DNA from: Rhizobium sp. CB3090
GTDB taxonomy: Bacteria; Pseudomonadota; Alphaproteobacteria; Rhizobiales; Rhizobiaceae
DNA length: 64,000 nt
Direction: 5' to 3'
Assembly (NCBI RefSeq): GCF_029714285.1
Contig: NZ_CP121662.1
Coordinates: 3,034,001 to 3,098,000, forward strand
Each line of letters begins with the position of its first letter. The stretch's first letter is position 1. The position numbers were made by a program, and so were the translations under genes. Shown in pieces: positions 8,786 to 20,504 of this stretch. The notes under the pieces are model-generated. The model was not told the origin of the DNA. It saw only the letters and a program-made list of their open reading frames with translations, and made no database searches.

Positions 8786-8946
8786 CCTTCGCCCCAGCGG
8801 GGAGAAGGTCGTGCGGAACGCACGGGTTGAGGGGGCGTTACTAGCGAAATCATTGTGTTTTTAAACAAAAAGTGAGGCGATCGCCGGCAGCGCCCCCTCA
8901 CCCGGCGCGTATCGCGCCACCCTCTCCCCGTCGGGACGAGGGAAGG
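8786..8946. repeat. Imperfect long palindrome (rhizobial-type intergenic repeat)
   Basis: About 50 bp at 8786-8837 is repeated in inverted orientation at 8891-8946, with a central AT-rich spacer. Matching blocks include GGGTTGAGGGGGCG against CGCCCCCTCACCC, and CGGGGAGAAGG against CCTCTCCCCG. It fills the gap between the convergent LysR gene and atpC. Sequences of the form CCCCTCACCC...CCCTCTCCCC are common mobile palindromic repeats in rhizobial genomes. The RNA fold could terminate transcription from both sides. Confidence 0.7.
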
Positions 8947-8951
8947 ACAAA

Positions 8952-9359
8952 TCAATCTTGCTTGATTGCGCCGCGCAGATGCGTCAGTTCCATGATGAAG
9001 TGCTCCAGGCGCGACTTATGCTCGTGATGCTCGGCATCCTCAAGCTCGGCCTTGGCGGCGTTGATGCGGCGCTCCAGCTCGTCGCGGCTCATATCCTCCA
9101 CCGGAATTGCGGATTCGGCAAGCAGCGTGCAACCGGTCGGCAGAATATCGGCGAAGCCGCCGAATACGATGTAATCCTGCTTCTTGCCCGATGCCGAATG
9201 CACCTTGACGATGCCCGGCTTGATCGTTGTCATCGTCGGAGCATGATGGGCCATGACGGTCATTTCGCCTTCACTGGCGGGAATGACGACATCGACAACC
9301 TGCTCCGACAGAAGCAGACGCTCCGGAGACACCAGTTCGAAATTGAAATTGTCAGGCAT
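8952..9359 (-). CDS. atpC: ATP synthase F1 epsilon subunit
   Basis: A 135-residue epsilon subunit of the rotary F1F0 ATP synthase. It has the N-terminal beta-sandwich beginning FNFELVSPERLLLSEQ and the VVIPASEGEMTVMAHHAPTMTTIKPG signature, then a short two-helix C-terminal domain. Epsilon joins gamma to the c-ring and modulates ATP hydrolysis. It is the last gene of atpHAGDC, separated from atpD by 75 bp, the widest gap in the operon. The end of the gene meets a long palindromic repeat that probably ends the transcript. Confidence 0.96.
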   Translation of the reverse strand: MPDNFNFELVSPERLLLSEQVVDVVIPASEGEMTVMAHHAPTMTTIKPGIVKVHSASGKKQDYIVFGGFADILPTGCTLLAESAIPVEDMSRDELERRINAAKAELEDAEHHEHKSRLEHFIMELTHLRGAIKQD

Positions 9360-9434
9360 GACCGGTCACTTCTCGATTGTCTTTATTTCAAGGCAACGGC
9401 GCACGAAACTTCGCGCGCCGTTCGATCGGCTTTA

Positions 9435-11773
<2,339 letters not shown>

Positions 11774-11802
11774 CCGGTATCCGTCCTAGAAGTGAGGCCC
11801 GA

Positions 11803-13332
11803 TCAGGCGAAAGACTTGGCGTAGCTGTCGAGAGCAGTGATGAGCTTGCCCTTGGTCGCGTCGCTGATGGCCTTTTCGGTGCGGATCGCATCGAGGATGT
11901 CCTTGCCTTCCGACCGCAGGTAGGAAAGCAGGCCCTGCTCGAACTTGCCGATCTGCGGAACGGCGATCTTGTCGAGATAGCCGTTGACGCCGGCGAAGAT
12001 CACCGCAACCTGCTCTTCCGTCTTCAGCGGCGAGAACTGCGGCTGCTTCAGGAGCTCGGTCAGGCGGGCACCGCGGTTCAGCAGGCGCTGCGTTGCTGCA
12101 TCGAGGTCCGAACCGAACTGAGCGAAGGCGGCCATTTCGCGATACTGGGCGAGTTCGCCCTTGATCGAGCCGGCAACCTGCTTCATTGCCTTGATCTGCG
12201 CGGACGAACCGACGCGCGAAACCGACAGACCGACGTTAACGGCCGGACGGATACCCTGGTAGAACAGGTCGGTTTCAAGGAAGATCTGGCCGTCGGTGAT
12301 CGAGATCACGTTGGTCGGAATGAAGGCCGAAACGTCGTTGCCCTGCGTTTCGATGACCGGCAGAGCCGTCAGCGAACCGGCACCCTTTTCGTCGTTCATC
12401 TTGGCGGCGCGCTCAAGGAGGCGCGAGTGCAGGTAGAAAACGTCGCCCGGATAGGCTTCGCGGCCCGGCGGGCGGCGCAGCAGCAGCGACATCTGACGAT
12501 AGGAAACAGCCTGTTTCGACAGGTCGTCATAGCCGATCAGGGCATGCATGCCGTTGTCACGGAAATATTCGCCCATAGCGCAGCCGGCGAACGGCGCCAG
12601 GAACTGCATCGGAGCCGGGTCGGAAGCCGTTGCGGCGATGATGATCGAGTACTTCAGTGCGCCACGCTCTTCGAGCACCTTGACGAACTGGGCAACGGTC
12701 GAACGCTTCTGGCCGACGGCGACGTAGACGCAGTACAGCTTTTCGCTGTCCGGACCGGCATCGTGGATGGCCTTCTGGTTCAGGATCGTGTCGAGAATGA
12801 TGGCGGTCTTGCCGGTCTGGCGGTCGCCGATGACGAGCTCGCGCTGACCGCGGCCGACCGGGATCAGAGCATCGATGGCCTTGAGACCGGTCGACATCGG
12901 CTCATGAACCGACTTGCGCGGAATGATGCCCGGAGCCTTGACGTCGACGCGTGCGCGGCGGGTCGCATTGATCGGGCCCTTGCCGTCGATCGGGTTGCCG
13001 AGCGCGTCGACAACGCGGCCGAGAAGTTCCGGACCAACCGGAACGTCCACGATCGCGCCGGTGCGCTTGACGGTGTCGCCTTCCTTGATGTCACGGTCGG
13101 AACCGAAGATAACCACGCCGACGTTGTCGGATTCGAGGTTCAGCGCCATGCCGCGGATGCCGCCGGGGAATTCGACCATTTCGCCGGCCTGAACATTGTC
13201 CAGACCGTAGACGCGGGCGATACCGTCACCGACGGAGAGAACCTGGCCGACTTCGGAGACTTCAGCTTCCTTGCCGAAGTTTTTGATCTGATCTTTCAGA
13301 ATTGCGGAAATTTCCGCGGCGCGGATATCCAT
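11803..13332 (-). CDS. atpA: ATP synthase F1 alpha subunit
   Basis: A 509-residue alpha subunit, the regulatory nucleotide-binding partner of beta. It starts [16 protein letters not shown], has the P-loop GDRQTGKT at 169-176 and a complete C-terminal helical domain. Its ATG shares one base with the atpH stop (TGATG), pointing to translational coupling that balances delta and alpha output. Length and order are normal for alphaproteobacteria. Confidence 0.98.
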   Translation of the reverse strand: MDIRAAEISAILKDQIKNFGKEAEVSEVGQVLSVGDGIARVYGLDNVQAGEMVEFPGGIRGMALNLESDNVGVVIFGSDRDIKEGDTVKRTGAIVDVPVGPELLGRVVDALGNPIDGKGPINATRRARVDVKAPGIIPRKSVHEPMSTGLKAIDALIPVGRGQRELVIGDRQTGKTAIILDTILNQKAIHDAGPDSEKLYCVYVAVGQKRSTVAQFVKVLEERGALKYSIIIAATASDPAPMQFLAPFAGCAMGEYFRDNGMHALIGYDDLSKQAVSYRQMSLLLRRPPGREAYPGDVFYLHSRLLERAAKMNDEKGAGSLTALPVIETQGNDVSAFIPTNVISITDGQIFLETDLFYQGIRPAVNVGLSVSRVGSSAQIKAMKQVAGSIKGELAQYREMAAFAQFGSDLDAATQRLLNRGARLTELLKQPQFSPLKTEEQVAVIFAGVNGYLDKIAVPQIGKFEQGLLSYLRSEGKDILDAIRTEKAISDATKGKLITALDSYAKSFA

Positions 13333-13898
13333 CAGCCGACCTCTTTCAATGCAAGCTTAAGGGTGGAGAGTTTGGTGCGAAGGGACGTATCGATCTGGCG
13401 GGAGCCGACCTTGACGATCAGGCCGCCAAGAATCGACGGATCGACGGTGACGGCGATCGCCACGTCCTTGCCGGTGACGCCCTTCAGCGCCGCCTTCAAT
13501 TCATCTTCCTGCGCCGGGGTCAGCGCATGCGCCGAGGTGATCTCGGCGGAAACTTCACCGCGATGCTGTGCGGCAATAATACGGAAAGCCTTGATCATGC
13601 CCGGCAGCGCAAAAAGGCGCCGGTTGCCTGCCACGACCTTGAGGAAATTGGTAACGTAATTGCCGAAGCCAGCCTTGGTCGCCAGCGCCTCGACGGCACC
13701 GACCTGCTCTTCGGCCGAAAAGACCGGGCTCAAGACGAAACGCTTCAGATCATCGCTGTCGTCCAGCATGGCCTGGAACCGATCGAGATCGGCAGTCACT
13801 GCCGGAACGGCACCTTCCTCAAGGGCCAGCTCGAACAATGACGAGGCATATCGTTCTGCAACACCAGAAATATGCTGGGATGTGTCTGCCACGGGCAC
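13332..13898 (-). CDS. atpH: ATP synthase F1 delta subunit
   Basis: A 188-residue delta (OSCP) subunit that ties the F1 head to the peripheral stalk. The N-terminal domain contains [19 protein letters not shown], and the C-terminal part has the conserved [13 protein letters not shown] motif. The start is taken as the GTG at 13898, five bases after AGGGA, because the product then begins VPVADTSQ as expected for rhizobial delta; an ATG six codons upstream is also in frame. First gene of the F1 operon; no Fo genes adjoin, as usual in this group. Confidence 0.95.
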   Translation of the reverse strand: MPVADTSQHISGVAERYASSLFELALEEGAVPAVTADLDRFQAMLDDSDDLKRFVLSPVFSAEEQVGAVEALATKAGFGNYVTNFLKVVAGNRRLFALPGMIKAFRIIAAQHRGEVSAEITSAHALTPAQEDELKAALKGVTGKDVAIAVTVDPSILGGLIVKVGSRQIDTSLRTKLSTLKLALKEVG

Positions 13899-14159
13899 AA
13901 AATTCCCTGATTTCAACCCAAGAATCCTGCTTCCGGGAGACGGAAGTCATATGTTCTTGAATTCGTTTTGATTTCCCCCAGAAATCAGCAGGGGCTTCCC
14001 CCTACCTCATCCGAAATTCGGGGTTCGTCTAACATAGGATATTGAGACTCGCAACACGCGTAATCGCCGAATACGCTATTCGGGCGAATTTATGATGGCA
14101 AAAATTCAAAACTATGGGGATAGTGAGGGCAATCACAGCCGAAGCGAGAGCATTTTCGC
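13899..14159 (-). promoter_or_regulatory. Upstream region of the F1 ATP synthase operon
   Basis: A 261-bp gene-free stretch between atpH and the upstream membrane protein gene. It should hold the atp promoter and leader. A small stem-loop, CTTCCG-ggaga-CGGAAG (13930-13946), falls in the predicted leader about 32 bp before the start codon. No promoter boxes could be assigned with confidence. Confidence 0.4.
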
Positions 14160-14543
14160 TCAAATATAGCCCAATCCGTACAGAAGTGGTAGAGCCGCCA
14201 AAACCGCCTGGACAACCAGAAGTAACAGATTCACAAGAACACTTCCGCGATCCGACATGATCGAGAGGATGCGGCCAAAGGCGGCAACGGCAAAGGACGC
14301 GCCGAGCGCCAGGTAAACCATCGGCTGGGCGAGCAGAATCGCAACCAAGCCGAAGCCCAGATAGAAGCCGCCGGTCGAACGCCCCTCGGCATAGGCTTCC
14401 GGCCGCCCTTCGCGCACCTGCAATTTGAGGAAGCGATAGGTGTAGCCGGGCGCGAACATCGCGAGGAAGCCGATGAGCGCCGTAAACGCCGCCGAGCAAT
14501 AGGCAAGCTGCTCGCCGAGATCAGTCGGAAAATAAAGCTCCAT
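14160..14543 (-). CDS. Small integral membrane protein, function unknown
   Basis: A 127-residue protein with about four hydrophobic helices: near 12-32 (AYCSAAFTALIGFLAMF), 58-74 (GFYLGFGLVAILLAQPM), 75-90 and 103-125. A short soluble loop FLKLQVREGRPEAYAEGR separates the first two. The start at 14543 is supported by GGGGA seven bases before the ATG; an in-frame ATG six codons earlier is less likely. It resembles small DUF-type (DUF4345-like) alphaproteobacterial membrane proteins, but I cannot name it with certainty. It lies upstream of atpH on the same strand, separated by 261 bp, so it is probably a separate transcript. Confidence 0.7.
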   Translation of the reverse strand: MELYFPTDLGEQLAYCSAAFTALIGFLAMFAPGYTYRFLKLQVREGRPEAYAEGRSTGGFYLGFGLVAILLAQPMVYLALGASFAVAAFGRILSIMSDRGSVLVNLLLLVVQAVLAALPLLYGLGYI

Positions 14544-14699
14544 CGGTCGTCCCCAAATCACTTATAATATTATTGGCGTCTTATGGCACGAAGTCCGAAA
14601 AAAGGGAAAGCACTACAAAGGTTGCTTCGTCGCCGCCGGAGACAATTGCTGCCGACACTAATCGCCACAGCCGGCGGAAGCCGCAAATATGCTCGCGTA

Positions 14700-15152
14700 T
14701 CAATCGCGCCCCAAATCCTCCTCTGTCGCATCATGAACCTTCATCAACTTTGAGCATCCGCCAAGCTCCTTAACATTCATTGCAGCCCGCTTCCTCACTT
14801 CTTTAGGTGACAAGTGGGAATTCGGCCTTCCCTCGGTTACAAGCTGTTTCAGATCGAAGCTCTCACCTTTTGCTATCCATTCCTCCACATCGGAATAGAT
14901 TTCCGTATCCGGGCCGCATCCGTTCTTCTGAATATATTGAAGAATTTTGTTTCGCATCGACTTGTGCGCTGCACCGCAATATTTTTCGGCATAGGCGTGC
15001 ATCATGATCACATAGGAAACGCCCATAAAGCGCCCATCGATCGGTTCACCTGGATTGTAGTTAGGACTCCTTTTGCAAAAGTTCGGCATTTCGGCTCCTG
15101 CCGACGACGCAATCAAGCAAGCGAGCAAAAAAACAAAAAGAAATTTCGACAA
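14700..15152 (-). CDS. Exported cysteine-containing hypothetical protein
   Basis: A 150-residue protein with a signal peptide at 1-20 (MSKFLFVFLLACLIASSAGA, likely cut before EMPNF). The mature part has four cysteines in the contexts NFCKRS, KYCGAA, NGCGPD and GGCSKL, enough for two disulfides, so it is probably periplasmic. No family is recognised. GC content is visibly lower and codon use less biased than in the flanking priA and atp genes, which hints at later acquisition or relaxed selection. It is monocistronic: the next gene in the same direction upstream is priA, 61 bp away, so read-through from priA is possible. Confidence 0.65.
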   Translation of the reverse strand: MSKFLFVFLLACLIASSAGAEMPNFCKRSPNYNPGEPIDGRFMGVSYVIMMHAYAEKYCGAAHKSMRNKILQYIQKNGCGPDTEIYSDVEEWIAKGESFDLKQLVTEGRPNSHLSPKEVRKRAAMNVKELGGCSKLMKVHDATEEDLGRD

Positions 15153-15213
15153 GGAAGCCTCTACAAACAGGTTGCTATCGACCGATTACAGTCACAAGCG
15201 ATGCGATAGAAAA

Positions 15214-17445
15214 TCACAAAAAGCTCTGCGGATCGATGTCCAGTTGCACCTGCACGGAGCCGCGCTCCTTCGGCGCCTGCGCCAGCATGGCCCTTAGAAA
15301 ACCCTGCATGTCCGAGTTGCGCCGACCGTGCACGAGCAGGCGGAAGCGGTGGCGGCCGCGCACCAGGGCGAGCGGCGCTTCGGCTGGCCCGAGCACCGAT
15401 ATGCCTTGCACCTGCGGCGCCGCATTGCGCATGCCGCGAGCGTGCGTCTCCGCATCCTGCCGGGTATCGGCGGACACGATGATCGAGGCGAGCCGGCCGA
15501 AGGGCGGCAATATGGCTCTTTCGCGCTCCGAAATCTCGCGCTCGTAGAAAGCGCTGGCATCACCGGAAACGATCGCCTGCATGACGGGATGCTGCGGCTG
15601 ATAGGTCTGCAACAAGCCATGGCTCTTGAGGCCGGTCCGCCCCGCGCGTCCCGTCACCTGCGACAGCAACTGGAATGTCCGCTCGGCGGCGCGCGGATCG
15701 CCGTTGGCAAGGCCAAGATCGGCATCGACGATGCCGACCAGCGTCATCAGCGGGAAATTATGGCCCTTGGCGACGAGCTGTGTGCCGATGACGATATCCG
15801 CCTCGCCCTTGGCAATAGCCTCCAGTTCCAGCCGCAGCCGCTTGACCCCGCCCATGATGTCGGAGGAGAGCACGATCGTCCGTGCTTCCGGAAAATGCCG
15901 CTCGACCTCCTCGGCGATGCGTTCGACGCCCGGCCCGCAGGCGACGAGATGGTCGAGCGTGCCGCATTCCGGGCAGGCTTCGGGCGTCCGTTCGGCATAG
16001 CCGCATTGATGGCATTGGATCTGGCCGCGGAATCGATGTTCCACCAGCCAGCTTGAACATTGCGGGCATTGGAACCGGTGCCCGCAGACGCGGCAGAGCG
16101 TCAGCGGCGCATAGCCGCGCCTGTTGAGGAACAGCAGCGACTGCTGGCCTTTCTCCACCGTCTTGCCGATCGCCCGGATCAGCAGCGGCGAGAGGAAGCC
16201 GCCACGCTCCGGCGCATGCCGGCGCATGTCGATCAGATGCAGGTCCGGAAGAGCCGCATCCCCGAAGCGGGTCGGCAGATGGATGGTGCTGTAGCGCCCA
16301 CTCTGGCCGTTGACCTGGCTCTCGACGGAAGGCGTCGCCGAGACCAGCACCACCGGAAAATCGCCGATCCTGCCGCGCACGACCGCCATGTCGCGGGCAT
16401 TATAATAGACGCGATCCTCCTGCTTGTAGGCAGGATCATGCTCCTCGTCGACGATGATCAAGCCCAGCTCTTCGAAGGGCAGGAACAGCGCCGAGCGTGC
16501 GCCCGCAACGACGCGCACCTCGCCGGTCACGGCTTGTCGCCAGACCTTTTCGCGCATGCGCGGCGCCAGATCCGAGTGCCACTCGGCCGGCTTGGCACCG
16601 AAACGATCCTGGAAGCGCTCGAGGAAACTGGCGGTCAGCGCGATTTCCGGCAGCAGGATCAACACCTGCTTGCCACGCTTCAGCGTCTCGGCGATTGCCT
16701 CGAAATAGACCTCGGTCTTGCCGGAACCGGTAACGCCGTCGATCAGCGACACGGAAAACTCGCCCTTGCGCACCTCGGCAAGGATTTCATCGGCCGCTTC
16801 GCGCTGCGGACCTTCGAGTCGCGAGACGATATAGTCCGGATCGGGCCTCGCGACGACGGGCGGCGGTGGCAGGAATATGGTTTCGAAAATACCTTGCGTG
16901 ATCAATCCGTCGATGACGCTGGTCGAAACGCCGGCGGCATGCGCCAGCCCGCTGCGCGTCCACGACAGACCGTCCTTTGCCGTCTCAATGACCCGGGCGC
17001 GGGCCGGTGTCAGCCGTTCCGGCGCGCCGCCGATGAAGCGCAGACCTTCGACCATCGGTTCTGGATCGAAGGCTGCGGGCGCGCGCAGCGCCATGCGCGC
17101 CACCAGCCCGGGAGGCGATAGCGTATAGGCAGCCACCCAGTCGATGAAATCGCGCATCTCCTTGGTGAGCGGCGGGCAATCGAAGACGTGGCTGATCGGC
17201 CGCAGCTTCTTCGGATCGATGCCGCCCTCGTCGTTGCCGTCCCAGACGACGCCGATCACCTGCCTCGGCCCGAGCGGCACCTGCACGACCGAGCCGGGCT
17301 CGACCGCCATGCCTTCCGGCACCGCATAGGAATAAGGCTTCGGCGCCGGCATCGGCACCAGAACCGGAACCGTGCGGCTCATGGTCGGGTTTTCGGGTGC
17401 GGCTTCGAACAGCACTCCGAACAGATCGGACGAATCTTTGGTCAT
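15214..17445 (-). CDS. priA: Primosomal replication restart helicase PriA
   Basis: A 743-residue superfamily 2 helicase that recognises abandoned replication forks and reloads the replisome. It has the N-terminal 3'-DNA-binding domain (VPVLVPMPAPKPYSYAVP), P-loop GVTGSGKT at 237-244, Walker B as DEEHDPAYKQED, and zinc-binding cysteine pairs CRVCG, CPQC, CHQCG and CPEC. The helicase C domain carries GTQLVAKGHNFP and a QVTGRAGR motif. The start at 17445 (MTKDSSDLFGVLFEAA) is chosen by family length; the frame runs further upstream without homologous sequence. Essentially complete and normal. Confidence 0.96.
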   Translation of the reverse strand: MTKDSSDLFGVLFEAAPENPTMSRTVPVLVPMPAPKPYSYAVPEGMAVEPGSVVQVPLGPRQVIGVVWDGNDEGGIDPKKLRPISHVFDCPPLTKEMRDFIDWVAAYTLSPPGLVARMALRAPAAFDPEPMVEGLRFIGGAPERLTPARARVIETAKDGLSWTRSGLAHAAGVSTSVIDGLITQGIFETIFLPPPPVVARPDPDYIVSRLEGPQREAADEILAEVRKGEFSVSLIDGVTGSGKTEVYFEAIAETLKRGKQVLILLPEIALTASFLERFQDRFGAKPAEWHSDLAPRMREKVWRQAVTGEVRVVAGARSALFLPFEELGLIIVDEEHDPAYKQEDRVYYNARDMAVVRGRIGDFPVVLVSATPSVESQVNGQSGRYSTIHLPTRFGDAALPDLHLIDMRRHAPERGGFLSPLLIRAIGKTVEKGQQSLLFLNRRGYAPLTLCRVCGHRFQCPQCSSWLVEHRFRGQIQCHQCGYAERTPEACPECGTLDHLVACGPGVERIAEEVERHFPEARTIVLSSDIMGGVKRLRLELEAIAKGEADIVIGTQLVAKGHNFPLMTLVGIVDADLGLANGDPRAAERTFQLLSQVTGRAGRTGLKSHGLLQTYQPQHPVMQAIVSGDASAFYEREISERERAILPPFGRLASIIVSADTRQDAETHARGMRNAAPQVQGISVLGPAEAPLALVRGRHRFRLLVHGRRNSDMQGFLRAMLAQAPKERGSVQVQLDIDPQSFL

Positions 17446-17612
17446 CGCGCCAGACCATGCCCCGAGCGGCGGCAAAAGGAAACCCGGGAGTGTTCCACGG
17501 CTTCTAACTAAGATGTGGAGCATTGATCGAATGTCTGTCGCATAAATTCGCGCAAAATTCAGACCTCCCGTCGAACTTTGCGACAACCCCATCTTGCCGT
17601 TGAACGCGATAT

Positions 17613-18131
17613 TTATGGGTTCTGAGAACCAATCGGCGGCAGGCGATAGACGACTGCGCGATATTTCGAATTGGTCCGATACCCCATTATTCGGCCGCAA
17701 TGTGCTTCAGCAATCCGCCTGCTGGCGATGTTCTCTTCCGCGACCGGATACTCAAAATACTCAACAGGAACATTTGCGCTGACCCATGCTGCAACTGCGC
17801 CTATCAACTCGCGCCCAAGCCCATGTCCATGAACATCGTATCGAAGCCATATGCCAAGTTCCGGTCTACCGGATTGCAGCGCATGTATGCCGACGATGCC
17901 GAGGCAACGACCGCTTCCTCTGTCACGAACGACCAGATGAATATCAGTTCGTGCTTCTATCGATGGAAGCCAAGTCTGCCAGACTTCAGCGAAAGCGACC
18001 ATCGATGGTGGCGGCTCCCAAGCCATGAACCGCGTGATTTCTGGAGAAATGCAAGCGAAAACCTCGCTGGCATCCTCCGGCGTGAAAGGTCTGGCGACTG
18101 TTCGGGGCGACAAGATTTCAACGGTTGACAT
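17613..18131 (-). CDS. GNAT-family N-acetyltransferase
   Basis: A 172-residue GNAT protein of the RimJ/RimL-like branch (Acetyltransf_3 type). It opens with an RPFTPEDASEVFACISPEIT segment typical of this group. The acetyl-CoA loop is GHGLGRELIGAVAAW near residues 102-116, followed by NIASRRIAEAHCGRIMG, where the family usually has N..S..V.EK.GF. It transfers an acetyl group from acetyl-CoA to an amine or protein N-terminus; the substrate is unknown. It lies between priA and a PlsC-like gene on the same strand with gaps over 100 bp on both sides, so it is probably transcribed alone. Confidence 0.82.
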   Translation of the reverse strand: MSTVEILSPRTVARPFTPEDASEVFACISPEITRFMAWEPPPSMVAFAEVWQTWLPSIEARTDIHLVVRDRGSGRCLGIVGIHALQSGRPELGIWLRYDVHGHGLGRELIGAVAAWVSANVPVEYFEYPVAEENIASRRIAEAHCGRIMGYRTNSKYRAVVYRLPPIGSQNP

Positions 18132-18236
18132 TCTTTATACCATCACGCGTCCTTTGGTTCAGCGTTCGCAATGTACCGACGACAGGACAAAAATCGATCT
18201 CAAAAGCCAGGGCTGTCCACGCAACAACCAACGCCG

Positions 18237-19193
18237 TCAAGCGGAATGTTCCGCGACCGCCGCCGCCGTATCCTGGACGGTGATCGCAGGAGCAATCGGC
18301 GTGAAAGTCGCATTTCCGTCCGCCGCCAGATCGAAGACGGTGTGCTTCTCCAGCGCCTTCGTCACTTCGTTGACCTCGCCGTCCAGTTGCTCGACCGGAA
18401 TGAGATTGCCGATCATGAAATCGAAGCGGTCGCCGCGCTTGTTGAGGAGTTCGTGGAACACCGTCATGTCACGCAGTTCCGTCGACCATTTGGCAAACCA
18501 ATAGAACAGCCCGGAATTGCGCGCCGTCAGATGCACCGGCAGGATCGGCAGATTATACTTGCGCGCCAGCCCCACCGCCGAGGTCTTCCATGGCCGCTCG
18601 TTCAGCCTGCCGTTGGCCCAATAGGCAATGCGGCCGGAGGGAAAGAGCACAGTGACCTTGCCCTCGGCAACGGCGCGATTGGTGAGCTGCAGCGTTTCGC
18701 GCGTCTTCAGCTTGCTTTTATATTCCTCACGCCATTCGACGGGGATGATCATCTCGGCGAATCGCGGATTGACGCGGACAGCGTCGCGATTGGCGAAAAC
18801 CATCATATCGGGCCGGCGCGTCTTCAGAAGATCGAAAACGGCGACGCCGTCGGCAATGCCGGTCGGGTGGTTGCTGACGAGAATGAAGCCGCCGGAAGCC
18901 GGGATGCGCTCGGCATGGGTCACCCCAATATCCAGTTTGAGCAGATCGCTCATATATTCGAAGCACTGGAAACCCGGCAGATTGGCGACATCGTCGGCAA
19001 ATTCGATCGCCTTGTTATAGCGCAGCAGCGTGTAGAGAAAGGGCCGCATCAACGGCCAAAGCGGGTTGCGAACGATCTTCTGGCCACGCTCGGCGATCAG
19101 CGTATCGACGATATGTCCGGGCTGGCCCTGAGACACCAAAGCGATCGCTTCTGCAAGTTGTCCCAATGCAGTTATCGAACCGCGACGTGCCAT
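18237..19193 (-). CDS. PlsC-like lipid acyltransferase
   Basis: A 318-residue member of the 1-acyl-glycerol-3-phosphate acyltransferase superfamily. The catalytic block I is SNHPTGIADG near residues 106-115, and LFPSGRIAYW further on matches the phosphate-binding FPEG-type block. The layout is close to the hemolysin-like acyltransferases that act in ornithine-lipid or phospholipid synthesis. It probably acts at the inner face of the membrane. A divergent xerC lies 254 bp away. Acyl donor and acceptor cannot be deduced. It is distinct from a classical PlsC, which is about 240-260 residues. Confidence 0.75.
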   Translation of the reverse strand: MARRGSITALGQLAEAIALVSQGQPGHIVDTLIAERGQKIVRNPLWPLMRPFLYTLLRYNKAIEFADDVANLPGFQCFEYMSDLLKLDIGVTHAERIPASGGFILVSNHPTGIADGVAVFDLLKTRRPDMMVFANRDAVRVNPRFAEMIIPVEWREEYKSKLKTRETLQLTNRAVAEGKVTVLFPSGRIAYWANGRLNERPWKTSAVGLARKYNLPILPVHLTARNSGLFYWFAKWSTELRDMTVFHELLNKRGDRFDFMIGNLIPVEQLDGEVNEVTKALEKHTVFDLAADGNATFTPIAPAITVQDTAAAVAEHSA

Positions 19194-19447
19194 GAAATGC
19201 CCTGGATGGTTGGGTTATACTCTATCGCAATCGAATATGATCGAAGCATGACGAACGCCTCGCGTATACCCGCTTAAATCGATATTGACTTAAGGACCAG
19301 CCTATACGCAGTTGAAAAGGACTACTGCGATCTTTCCGTACGCAAAAGAGAGGCACGGCACAGTAGGAATGTTAGCGATTCCATAACCTTCCCTCCTTCA
19401 AAGTGGCAGAATGAATTTGCATTTCAAGGGGTTTTCCACTGAACGAG

Positions 19448-20374
19448 TTGCTGATTATCGCCGCTCCCGAGTTGATGGCCGAGCGCAGCCGATGGCTGGA
19501 GACGCTCGGTGAGGAACGGCGGCTTTCCGCTCATACGCTGGATGCCTACGAGCGCGACACGCGGCAATTCCTGACGTTTCTGACCGGCCATCTCGGCGGC
19601 CCGGCGACGATCAAGGACATCCACGCGTTGCGTCCCGCCGACTTCCGCGGTTTTCTGGCTGCGCGCCGCAAGGATGGCGCGGGAGCACGTTCGCTCGGGC
19701 GCAACCTCGCCGGCCTTCGTTCGTTGCTGCGCTATCTCGAAAAGAAGGGGCTGGTGAATGCGGCCGGCGCTGGCGCGGTGCGGTCGCCGAAACAGCCGAA
19801 ATCGCTGCCGAAACCGCTTTCCGATACCCAGGCAATCACCGTCGTTAGCGACCAGGCGCAGATGCATGACGAGCCGTGGATCGCCGCGCGCGATACGGCG
19901 GTGCTGACCCTGCTCTATGGCTGCGGCCTGCGTATCTCCGAAGCATTGGACTTGACGCCGGAAGACGTGCGCCCCGGCGCGACAGCGCTGCGCATCACCG
20001 GCAAGGGAAACAAGACTCGGCTGGTGCCGCTGCTGCCCATCGTCGTCGAAGCGGTCGAAAGATACCGCGCGCTCTGCCCCTATCATCTCGACGAAGGCAC
20101 ACCGCTCTTTCGCGGCGCACGCGGCGGCAAGTTGCAGCCCGGCATCATCCAGCGCGGCATGCAGAAGCTGCGCAGCGCCTTCGGGCTACCGGACACGGCG
20201 ACGCCGCACGCGCTGCGCCATTCTTTCGCCACGCATCTGCTCGCAGGTGGCGGCGACCTGCGCACGATCCAGGAATTGCTCGGCCATGCCAGCCTTTCGA
20301 CGACACAGGTCTATACCGGCGTCGATTCGTCACGGCTGCTGGAGGTTTATGATCGGGCTCATCCGCGGGCATAA
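19448..20374 (+). CDS. xerC: Tyrosine recombinase XerC
   Basis: A 308-residue tyrosine recombinase with all catalytic residues: R162 (CGLRISEAL), K186 (GKGNKTR), H254 and R257 (HALRHSFATHLL), H280 (LGHASLSTTQ) and Y289 (VYTGV). The N-terminal SAM-like domain spans about 10-105. With XerD it resolves chromosome dimers at dif. Chromosomal housekeeping context, normal length and no phage genes argue against a prophage integrase. There is no ATG at the start: TTG at 19448 is used here, but a CTG at 19439 lies seven bases after AAGGGG and may be the real start. Confidence 0.9.
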   Translation: MLIIAAPELMAERSRWLETLGEERRLSAHTLDAYERDTRQFLTFLTGHLGGPATIKDIHALRPADFRGFLAARRKDGAGARSLGRNLAGLRSLLRYLEKKGLVNAAGAGAVRSPKQPKSLPKPLSDTQAITVVSDQAQMHDEPWIAARDTAVLTLLYGCGLRISEALDLTPEDVRPGATALRITGKGNKTRLVPLLPIVVEAVERYRALCPYHLDEGTPLFRGARGGKLQPGIIQRGMQKLRSAFGLPDTATPHALRHSFATHLLAGGGDLRTIQELLGHASLSTTQVYTGVDSSRLLEVYDRAHPRA

Positions 20375-20504
20375 GAAAGCATTAACCTCTCGCGTTAAGG
20401 GAATATGCGTCTCAGGCGGATAGAGCAGAAGCATGTATCGGCATGTCTCGCGAAAGCCATGTTAGCGCTTTAGGAGTCGTGCCCTCTGCCAGCGGAAGGT
20501 TTAG

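Noticed and set aside
19448..20374. Phage or island integrase
   Set aside because: The protein has XerC length and wording, and there is no att repeat, tRNA or phage gene nearby.
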